In this document: positions 9,258 through 16,281 of the stretch, in pieces
Layout of the letters: every line of letters starts with the position of its first letter
Numbering within the stretch: the first letter of the stretch is position 1
The notes under the pieces: generated by a model
The model's input: the letters and a program-made list of their open reading frames with translations, nothing else
What the model was told of the DNA's origin: nothing
The model's database searches: none
Position numbers and translations under genes: made by a program
Assembly (NCBI GenBank): GCA_035525365.1
Contig: DATLEK010000050.1
Location: 1 to 31,983 of the forward strand
Direction of reading: 5' to 3'
Length of the DNA: 31,983 nt
DNA from: GCA-2861595 sp035525365
GTDB lineage: Bacteria > Actinomycetota > Acidimicrobiia > Acidimicrobiales > GCA-2861595

Positions 9258-10017
9258 GAGCTGTGTCCCTGATGGTTCGGCTGGCTGCGTTGGTGCCGTG
9301 GTAGCCAGCCGAACCAGCGAAGTGCGCCGGCGGGACGACACCGCCCTCCAGTCGCCAAGCGTGCTGGTCGTTGAGGACGACGACGCCATCCGGGTTGCCG
9401 TCAGCCGGGCACTCCAGGAGGAGGGCTACGAGGTGTCGGCCCAGGCCGATGGGTCCCTGGTCGACGACCTGACGACGCGGTTCCGTCCCGACCTGGCCAT
9501 CTTGGATGTTCGTCTCCCGAGTCCGCTCGACGGGTATGGCATAGCGCGGTTCCTTCGGGGGCGAAGCAACCTTCCCATCCTCTTCCTCACCGCGGCCGAT
9601 GCCGAGGACGACCGCCTGGCCGGCTTCGCCGCCGGGGGCGACGACTACATGGTCAAGCCCTTCTCCATGGCCGAGCTGCTCGCTCGCGTCAGGGCGTTGC
9701 TGCGACGGTCGGGCCGGCTTGCTTCCGGAGCACGCAGGATCGGTGACCTGGTGCTCGACGACATGGCCAGCGTGGCTCTACGGGCGGGCGTGTTGTTGCC
9801 CCTGACCCACACCGAATACGAGCTGCTGTCGCTTCTGACCCGCCAACCGGGCACGGTTTTCTCCAAGGTCCAGATAATGAACAAGGTCTGGGGCTTCGAG
9901 TCCTATGAGAGCAACCTGGTCGAGGCCCACATCTGCGCTCTGCGCCAGAAGCTCGAAGCCCACGGCCCCCGCCTGATTCACACCCAAAGAGGAGCGGGCT
10001 ATGCCTTTCGCGCCTGA
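9256..10017 (+). CDS. OmpR/PhoB-family response regulator (RR2)
   Basis: From ATG 9256 the protein is 253 aa with about 35 extra residues before the receiver. An AAGGGA at 9240-9245 could serve as its ribosome binding site. However, the putative -10 box overlaps this ATG, so in-frame GTGs at 9298, 9322 or 9361 are real alternatives; 9361 begins exactly at VLVVEDDDAIR. Numbering from 9256, the phospho-acceptor is D84 (AILDVRLP) and the conserved Lys is K134 (MVKPFS). The winged helix has LTHTEYELLSLLTRQPGTVFSK and VWGFESYESNLVEAHICALR. It is a tandem paralogue of RR1. Its 3' end overlaps the kinase gene by 17 bp, so RR2 and the kinase form one unit and are the likely cognate pair. Confidence 0.92.
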   Translation: MSCVPDGSAGCVGAVVASRTSEVRRRDDTALQSPSVLVVEDDDAIRVAVSRALQEEGYEVSAQADGSLVDDLTTRFRPDLAILDVRLPSPLDGYGIARFLRGRSNLPILFLTAADAEDDRLAGFAAGGDDYMVKPFSMAELLARVRALLRRSGRLASGARRIGDLVLDDMASVALRAGVLLPLTHTEYELLSLLTRQPGTVFSKVQIMNKVWGFESYESNLVEAHICALRQKLEAHGPRLIHTQRGAGYAFRA

Positions 10018-11527
10018 GCACCGAGCCCCTCGCCGCCCGCGCCGTCAATCCGAAGATCCCAAGCTGTCCCCCCGGGGGCCCGTTCCCGTGGCCCCGGCCC
10101 GACCAGAGCGCACCGAGGCGAGTCTCCACCACGTTCTCGACGCTGCTGCCGACGCCTACCTGGCCATGGACACCGAAGGCTTCGTCGTGGACTGGAGCCC
10201 GCAGGCTGAGCGCCTCTTCGGCTTCAGCGAGAGCGAGATCATCGGCCGCCAACTCAGCTTCTTCCCCACCACACCGGAGGGGGACGAGGGTGATCCTGTC
10301 CAGTTGGCGAGCCAGGCCAGCTTCGCCCGATCGCGTCGCATGGTCTCGCCGCTGAAGCGCCGGGATGGGCGCTTTGTTCCCGTCGAGTTCACCATCTGGC
10401 CGACCAGCGAGGAAGGGCGCGTCACCCACCACATCCTCGCCCGGGAAATGGCTACGGGCGCGTCGAGAACGGCGGAGTTGTTCTGCCAGGTCGGCTCCAT
10501 CGTCACATGCTCCGACGCCGCCATCTTCAGCGAGGACCCCGACGGGAGGATCCTCACGTGGAACAAGAGCGCCGAGCGTATCTACGGCTATGCGGCGAAA
10601 GAAGCACTGGGCAAGCCTTCTTCGCTCATTGTCCCGCCCGAGAAGATGGCCGAGATGCGCCGGTGCTGTGAAGAGGCTCGCCGCGGTGAAGCCGTGGCCA
10701 GTCATGAGACGATCCGGCTGCGAAAGGATGGCTCCCTGGTAGACGTGGCCATCACGATTTCGCCCATCTACGACGCAGCAGGCGGATTGGCCGGCATCTC
10801 CACCATCGCCCGTGACATCACCGAGCAGCGTCGTGTGGCCGCCGCCCTGGAGGAGGCACTGGAGGAGGCCCGCCGGGCCGAGGCCCGCAGCCGTCGGTTC
10901 CTCGCCGACGCCGCCCACCAGCTCCGCAACCCGATCGCGGGGGTACGGGCCTGCGCCGACTCGCTGTTGCGGACCACGATCACCGATACCCACGAGGAGC
11001 TTCTCGCCTTACTGATGTCCGAGTCTTTCCGGGCCTCGCGCCTGGTCAGCTCCCTGCTGCGTATCGCCAGTCTCGACCGTGGAGAATCGCCCACTCTGCG
11101 CCAAGGTGACGTCGTGGCGATCTGTCGTGACGAAGTGGAGCGGGTCCGTGTACGTGGCCCCCAGCTCGATGTCTCGGTGCGGGTTGCCGTTCCCCTGGAA
11201 CACGAGCCGTTCCTGGACGCCGACTCCGTTCGGGAGATCCTGGGAAACCTCCTGGATAACGCCCGCCGCCACGCCAGATCCCGTATCGAGGTCGTGGTCA
11301 GCCCGCTCTCCCATGAGGGTGTGGAGGTCCGGGTGATCGACGACGGGCTCGGTCTGGCCCCAGGCACCGAGGAGGTCGTCTTCGAGCGTTTCGCCAGTCT
11401 CGACGGCGCCGGCGGCTCCGGGCTCGGCCTGCCCATCGCCAGGGGACTGGCGCAGTCCCACGGGGGCGACCTCACCTACGAGGACGGTGTTTTCGTGCTT
11501 CGTCTGCCTGGTGGCACCACCAGCTGA
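10001..11527 (+). CDS. Soluble PAS-PAS histidine kinase
   Basis: The protein is 508 aa from ATG 10001 inside the end of RR2, with a good ribosome binding site (aaagaggag, 9986-9994). Order: an Arg/Pro-rich N-tail (1-40), PAS1 (about 41-150), PAS2 (about 165-278, ending DITEQRR), a short coiled coil, HisKA with phospho-acceptor H306 (LADAAHQLRNPIAGV), then HATPase with the N box NLLDNARRHA, G1 IDDGLGLAPG and G2 GSGLGLPIARGLAQSHGG. There is no membrane helix, so it senses an internal signal through PAS; no ligand can be named. The N-tail is encoded partly by the perfect 66-bp repeat also found at 7141-7206. It presumably phosphorylates RR2 and perhaps RR1. Confidence 0.93.
   Translation: MPFAPEHRAPRRPRRQSEDPKLSPRGPVPVAPARPERTEASLHHVLDAAADAYLAMDTEGFVVDWSPQAERLFGFSESEIIGRQLSFFPTTPEGDEGDPVQLASQASFARSRRMVSPLKRRDGRFVPVEFTIWPTSEEGRVTHHILAREMATGASRTAELFCQVGSIVTCSDAAIFSEDPDGRILTWNKSAERIYGYAAKEALGKPSSLIVPPEKMAEMRRCCEEARRGEAVASHETIRLRKDGSLVDVAITISPIYDAAGGLAGISTIARDITEQRRVAAALEEALEEARRAEARSRRFLADAAHQLRNPIAGVRACADSLLRTTITDTHEELLALLMSESFRASRLVSSLLRIASLDRGESPTLRQGDVVAICRDEVERVRVRGPQLDVSVRVAVPLEHEPFLDADSVREILGNLLDNARRHARSRIEVVVSPLSHEGVEVRVIDDGLGLAPGTEEVVFERFASLDGAGGSGLGLPIARGLAQSHGGDLTYEDGVFVLRLPGGTTS
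10025..10090 (+). repeat. 66-bp perfect direct repeat, copy inside the kinase gene
   Basis: This copy is identical to 7141-7206. It encodes roughly residues 9-30 of the kinase, an Arg/Pro-rich, probably disordered segment upstream of the first PAS domain. Confidence 0.95.
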
Positions 11528-11549
11528 GGCTGGCCATGAGCCTTCGGAT

Positions 11550-11594
11550 CTTCAGCGTCAGTTCAGGCAAGGCAGGGGCCGAGGCTGGGACAAT
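11550..11594 (+). promoter_or_regulatory. Direct-repeat operator (11-bp period) and -10 before the stalked secreted protein
   Basis: CTTCAGCGTCAGTTCAGG at 11550-11567 has two TTCAG half-sites 11 bp apart. It shares 11 of 18 positions with the box at 9213-9230. As there, GACAAT follows after exactly 21 bp (11589-11594). Initiation would be near 11601, leaving a leader of about 23 nt with a good ribosome binding site before ATG 11624. Confidence 0.6.
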
Positions 11595-11623
11595 TGAATC
11601 GACCACCTGACAAGGGGAGTGCA

Positions 11624-12646
11624 ATGAAGACCAGAAAAAGCGTTCTTGCGGCCAGTTTCGGGATCCTGGCTACTCTGGTGGTGACTGCGGCCGTGTCCTG
11701 GGCTTGCTCCGCTACGGGATATGTCGGCGTCAGCCCGGGTGCGGCTCCGGCTGGATCGGTGGTGACCGTCTCGGGCGGCGGCTACGGAGTCGGGGAAAAC
11801 GTCCCCATTCGCTGGAACGGGAGCACCGGGCCTGTCCTCTATACCGCGACTGGCCCGAACTTCTCGGTGAAGGTCACCATACCGGCCAACGCCTCGCCCG
11901 ACGTCTACTACATCGTGGCTGGCTCTGCGTCAGCGTCCTTCACCGTCACGACTGGTTCGCCGATGACTTCAACTCCGACCGAGTCCGGTCCCTCCAGCGC
12001 CGAGAGCGGCTCGACGGCAGGCTCCAGCTCCGGATCCACTTCGCGAGGCGGGACTTCGGCAGGAGCCGGCGGCACGGAAGGAGCCGGCGGCACTTACTCG
12101 GTGGCGCCGGCAGCCGAAACCAGCCCCGGTTCCACCTCGGGCTCCGCTTCGGATGATTCAGTATCACCGAGTGGCGGCACCAGTTCGGCCGCTGACGCTG
12201 GAACCGTTTCAAGTGATCCGGTGCCCTCTGGTCTGGCCGAGCCCTCCGCTGGCGCAGTCACCGTGCCTGGTTCCGCTCCCGCACGGTTCTCGCCCGCCAC
12301 AAATGGGTCTGGTGCCTCCCCCGGCCTCACGGCAAGCGGTAAGCCAATTTCTGTTGTCGACCCGGACGGGCGGGGTGTGGCTGAACGGCCCATCCCTGCC
12401 TCCGCCATGCCGTCGAGCCGCACCGTCTCCGGCGACGTGTGGGGCGGCTTCGCCACCGGTCTGACGCGGTCCAACCTCGAGCCCAGCCTTGGTGTTGGCG
12501 GCGAGGGTGGCGACGACAAGGGCCAAGCGGTGGCGCTGAGTCTGCTTGGTCTGGGCGGTTTGGGGATGCTGGCCGGGCTCGCCCTGACCACAATGCGCCC
12601 GCGCCGTCAGGTTGCGAACGCCCGCCATGTGCCCCCGGCGCCGTAG
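11624..12646 (+). CDS. Secreted/stalked membrane-anchored protein with an Ig-like head
   Basis: The protein is 340 aa from ATG 11624, preceded by aggggag at about 11612-11618. An N-terminal signal peptide (MKTRKSVLAASFGILATLVV, cleaved near SWACSA) is followed by an IPT/Ig-like beta domain of about 80 residues (YVGVSPGAAPAGSVVTVSGG, PVLYTATGPNFSVKVTIPA). A long Ser/Thr/Gly/Ala/Pro-rich stalk follows (about 115-290). A C-terminal hydrophobic helix (LSLLGLGGLGMLAGLALTTM) with Arg-rich tail anchors it. There is no LPXTG motif. It is a surface protein of unknown function. It has its own promoter with the box shared with RR2, so it is a likely target of the neighbouring two-component system. The stalk is low-complexity and may be glycosylated. 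Confidence 0.85.
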   Translation: MKTRKSVLAASFGILATLVVTAAVSWACSATGYVGVSPGAAPAGSVVTVSGGGYGVGENVPIRWNGSTGPVLYTATGPNFSVKVTIPANASPDVYYIVAGSASASFTVTTGSPMTSTPTESGPSSAESGSTAGSSSGSTSRGGTSAGAGGTEGAGGTYSVAPAAETSPGSTSGSASDDSVSPSGGTSSAADAGTVSSDPVPSGLAEPSAGAVTVPGSAPARFSPATNGSGASPGLTASGKPISVVDPDGRGVAERPIPASAMPSSRTVSGDVWGGFATGLTRSNLEPSLGVGGEGGDDKGQAVALSLLGLGGLGMLAGLALTTMRPRRQVANARHVPPAP

Positions 12647-12743
12647 CGGCAGGGACAGATCGCCCCCGATATGTACGCCGTCTGCGCCGACCCCGGGCCC
12701 AGGGGTTGCCGTGCGCTTACTGCGCCCTGAGCCAGCCCAATCT

Positions 12744-15700
12744 ATGACGGTGGGGCGGGGCGCGAAGCGACGGCGGGTAGCAGCTGCGCTCGCCTTGGCG
12801 TTGGTCGCCGGTGCGTTTCCGTCGGGAGGAGCGGGGCCTGCCCAGGCAGCGGCGGGGAAGGGGGAGTGGAGTTCGGCGGGCAATCTGGTCATCCCCAGGT
12901 ACAATCACACCGCTACCCTCCTCGATGACGGGTCGGTGCTGGTCGTCGGAGGGCAAGTTCCTGGCTCCAACACCAAGACGAGCGCCGTTGAGCGGTACCA
13001 CCCCAGCACGGGGTGGAGCCTCACCTCCCCGCTTAACATCCCCCGTAGCTCGCACACCGCGACCCGACTGAACGATGGCAGGGTCCTGGTGGTGGGCGGG
13101 AAGGACGGCGACGGTGGGCGTGACCTAGGCACAACCGAGATCTTCGACCCCTCCGCGGGGACCTGGAAGAGCTGTCCGCTGGGGGAGGCGAGCGCAACGT
13201 GTCCGGGGCCGCTCAAGGTCCGGCGCTCGCGTTTGCACACGGCCACCCTGCTCCAAGACGGCAGGGTGTTGGTCGTTGGAGGCCTCGGCGATAGCTTCAC
13301 CGTCGGCGGGACGCCCTCGGCCGAGGTCTACAACCCCGCCACCGGCACCTGGACCGAGGTTGGCCCGCCGCCGGGGAGCTCTCTGCGGATCCCTCGGGCC
13401 CAGCACACCGCCACACGGCTTGTCGACGGCAGGGTGCTTATCGCCGGCACCGGCAGCGCCGCCGCCGCTCCTCAGCTATTCAACCCGGCCGACGGAGGTT
13501 GGACGGCCACTCCCGACATGGTGGTGAACCGCACCGACCACACCGCCACCCTCCTTGACAACGGGACCGTGCTGGTGCTGGGGGGTAGCGAAGGAAACTC
13601 GATCCGCTCCTCGGGCGAGTCTTACGACCCGAGCACCGGGAGCTGGAGCTTGCTCCCCAGCGACATGGGGAGGGCGCGCGAGCGCCATACCGCCACACTG
13701 CTGAACAACGGCAACGTGCTGGTCGCGGGGGGCCAGAGCGACGCCACGGGGGGCCACAGCGATGCCGCCCCCGCCTCCGCCACAGTCTTCGACCCGAGTG
13801 ACGGGGCCTGGACCACAACTGACGACATGGCAGGGCCACGAATCTCTCACACCGCCACCCTCCTTAAGAGCGGGAAAGTCCTCGTGGCCGGGAGCAATAA
13901 CCTTTCCACCGCCTCCTCGCCGCAGCTCTACCAACCCGGTCCCGCCTCTCTCCTCGCTCCGCCGCAGGTGGCTGCTATCTCCCCCTCCCGGGGCCCGCGG
14001 TACGGGGGAACGACGGTCACCATCACTGGGAGCGGCTTCAGCGGCGGAGATCTCGCGGTCAACTTCGGCCAAGTTTCCGCTGCGGGCAGGCCGACCATCG
14101 TCTCCGACGGCGAGTTACGGGTGGTGACCCCCGAGCATCCGCCCGGCAAGGTACACGTCACGGTGAGCACCACGGCGGGCGCCTCCGCGCCCCATCCGCT
14201 GGACCAGTTCACGTTCCTTCCCACCTCGGGTATGTGGTGGACCCGCGCCAGTTTCTTTATGGCCTACACCCGCGCCGAGCACACGGCCACTGTGCTCTCG
14301 GGGCCCAAGTGCGAGCCGCTGTGCGGCAGGGTGCTGGCGGTCGGGGGCACCTATAACGAGACGTCCGCCCTCGGTGCCGGCTCGGCCCGCATGTCTGAGG
14401 TGTTCGACCCCGTCGCAGGCACCTGGCAGCAAGCCGCCACGCTGACCGCCGGCCGCTTCGGGCACACCGCCACCCACCTCAACAACGGCCGGGTGATGGT
14501 GGCGGGGGGGCAGGATTCGGCGAACAGGCTCAAAGCCGTCCGTCACAGCTCGGTGGAGCTGTTCGAGCCCACCCCGACAACGAGCCCGTATTGGGGGAGC
14601 TGGACCCCGGCGCCGCCCATGACTGTGTCCCGGTTCCGCCACACGGCCACGCTGCTCCACGACGGCAAGGTGCTGGTCGCCGGCGGCGACCGCGCCGGAA
14701 CGGCGGAGATCTTCGACCAAGCGGCCGGCGCCGGACAGGGCACCTGGAGCATGTGCTCAGCCGTGACGGCAAGCTCTAGCTGCCCCGGGCCGCTGAACGT
14801 GGCACGGGCCTGGCACGCCGCCACGCTGCTCTCCGACGGCCCCAGCGGGAAGGTCCTGGTGGTCGGCGGCTGTGTCGTAACGGAGCCTCAGGCCGCCGAG
14901 ACCCCATTGTGTGCCGATCAGCCAACGGCGAGTGGCGAGCTGTTCGACCCCACAACCGGGCGGTGGGCCCCCACGACGGCACCGCTCCCTGGGCCCGGGA
15001 GGTACAGCCTCACCGCCACCCGCCTGAACGACGGCCGGGTCCTGGTGGTGGGAGGGGCGACGGCTGTGGCCGGCGTCTGCATGCGGGGCCCCTCCACCGA
15101 CGCAGTGTCCATCTACAATCCTGCGGACGGGACGTGGAGCCAGGGCGGCTCTCTGCACGTCCCCCGGGCCAGGCACACCGCCACACTGCTTCCAAACGGG
15201 AAAGTGCTGGTGGCCGGGGGCGAGACCTGGGATGCCAACTGCAAGTGGCAGATCGCCGCCTCGGCCGAGCTGTACGACCCGGCCACCGACACCTGGAGCT
15301 ACACCCCGCGCCTGAACCTCGGGCGCACCGACCACACCGCCACCCTCCTGCCCGCAGGCCCGGCGTCGTGGTGTGGCGCCAAGTGCGGCCAGGTGCTGGC
15401 CCTCGGAGGGTTCACACCACAGGCGAACGGTTCGGCCGGCGCCGACATCACCGCCGGGGAGCTATACGCTCCTGTGCCAGAGGTGACCTCGGTCAGCCCC
15501 AACGTCGGCCCCGGCCCCGGGGGCGTCACCGTCACCATTTCCGGCACGGGGTTGTCGGCCGCCACCGCCGTGCACTTCGGGGGGGAGGCGGCCACGGACG
15601 TGCGGGTGGACCCCGCCACCCCCGACACCAAGCTCACGGCGGTGGTCCCGGCTCACCGGTTGGGCGCGGTGGATGTTGTGGGCACGACCCGCCCCGATCC

Positions 15701-16268
15701 CGACGGGGATCCGCTGCGTTCCCTGCCACGGCGCCTGTTCAGCTACACCGATACCTCCACCGATACCTCCACCGATACCTCCACCGATACCTTGACCGGT
15801 ACCTGCGCCGACGTGGTGGCGGGGCCGGGCGAGGTCGCCTATCCGCCTGGGTGGTCGATGATCGGCCTGCCCGAGGGCACCGTCGTGGACGTCCAGTGGC
15901 CTCTCTACAGCTGGTTCGATCAGGGAGCGGGTGAATACACCGTCCACGGTGGGTCCGAGCCGTTGGTGGCGGGGCGGGGGTACTGGGCGGATTTCTCCTG
16001 CTCGCGCCTGGTTTCGGCGTCCGGGCCGGGTACATCCACCGCCAGCTTCGGGCTTGGCGCCTACCGCGCCTCCATGGTGGGCAACCCCTCGGGCACCGAG
16101 GCTGTAACCGTTTCGGGATTCGACTACGCCGCCCGCTGGGACCCGGGTCTCAACGGCGGCGACGGCGACTACATCCTTTCGGGGTACCAGGAACCCATTC
16201 GCCTGGCCGTGGGTGAGGCCGTCTGGGCGTTCTCCTATACCGACACCACCATCAAGATCACCCCATAG
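12744..16268 (+). CDS. Secreted double kelch-propeller protein with IPT domains
   Basis: The protein is 1174 aa from ATG 12744. The signal peptide (KRRRVAAALALALVAGAFPS, cleaved near AQAAAG) has a KRRR start. Kelch motifs of the form HTATLLxDGxVLVVGG occur seven times (about 35-400), then an IPT domain (about 407-493, AISPSRGPRYGGTTVTITG). Seven more motifs follow (about 506-910), then a second IPT domain (about 912-1000, SVSPNVGPGPGGVTVTISG). A repetitive Thr/Ser/Asp linker (about 1002-1021) and a C-terminal domain starting near PPGWSMIGLPEG complete the protein. The pattern suggests two seven-bladed propellers, as in galactose oxidase, but no catalytic copper ligands were identified. It is probably an extracellular binding or adhesion protein; no membrane anchor is seen. 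It lies 97 bp behind the stalked protein gene and 13 bp before the next gene. Confidence 0.88.
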   Translation: MTVGRGAKRRRVAAALALALVAGAFPSGGAGPAQAAAGKGEWSSAGNLVIPRYNHTATLLDDGSVLVVGGQVPGSNTKTSAVERYHPSTGWSLTSPLNIPRSSHTATRLNDGRVLVVGGKDGDGGRDLGTTEIFDPSAGTWKSCPLGEASATCPGPLKVRRSRLHTATLLQDGRVLVVGGLGDSFTVGGTPSAEVYNPATGTWTEVGPPPGSSLRIPRAQHTATRLVDGRVLIAGTGSAAAAPQLFNPADGGWTATPDMVVNRTDHTATLLDNGTVLVLGGSEGNSIRSSGESYDPSTGSWSLLPSDMGRARERHTATLLNNGNVLVAGGQSDATGGHSDAAPASATVFDPSDGAWTTTDDMAGPRISHTATLLKSGKVLVAGSNNLSTASSPQLYQPGPASLLAPPQVAAISPSRGPRYGGTTVTITGSGFSGGDLAVNFGQVSAAGRPTIVSDGELRVVTPEHPPGKVHVTVSTTAGASAPHPLDQFTFLPTSGMWWTRASFFMAYTRAEHTATVLSGPKCEPLCGRVLAVGGTYNETSALGAGSARMSEVFDPVAGTWQQAATLTAGRFGHTATHLNNGRVMVAGGQDSANRLKAVRHSSVELFEPTPTTSPYWGSWTPAPPMTVSRFRHTATLLHDGKVLVAGGDRAGTAEIFDQAAGAGQGTWSMCSAVTASSSCPGPLNVARAWHAATLLSDGPSGKVLVVGGCVVTEPQAAETPLCADQPTASGELFDPTTGRWAPTTAPLPGPGRYSLTATRLNDGRVLVVGGATAVAGVCMRGPSTDAVSIYNPADGTWSQGGSLHVPRARHTATLLPNGKVLVAGGETWDANCKWQIAASAELYDPATDTWSYTPRLNLGRTDHTATLLPAGPASWCGAKCGQVLALGGFTPQANGSAGADITAGELYAPVPEVTSVSPNVGPGPGGVTVTISGTGLSAATAVHFGGEAATDVRVDPATPDTKLTAVVPAHRLGAVDVVGTTRPDPDGDPLRSLPRRLFSYTDTSTDTSTDTSTDTLTGTCADVVAGPGEVAYPPGWSMIGLPEGTVVDVQWPLYSWFDQGAGEYTVHGGSEPLVAGRGYWADFSCSRLVSASGPGTSTASFGLGAYRASMVGNPSGTEAVTVSGFDYAARWDPGLNGGDGDYILSGYQEPIRLAVGEAVWAFSYTDTTIKITP
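15747..15806 (+). repeat. 12-bp tandem repeat in the kelch protein linker
   Basis: Five units of accgatacctcc occur in a row: three perfect, the fourth ending ttg, and the fifth accggtacctgc. They encode Thr-Asp-Thr-Ser units between the second IPT domain and the C-terminal domain. The length is a multiple of three, so copy-number change would alter linker length without a frameshift. Confidence 0.9.
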
Positions 16269-16281
16269 ACCAACGAGCCCA

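Noticed and set aside
11527..11543. Hairpin AGGCT/AGCCT just after the kinase stop as a terminator
   Set aside because: The stem is only 5 bp with a 7-base loop and no U-tract; the downstream gene has its own promoter in any case.
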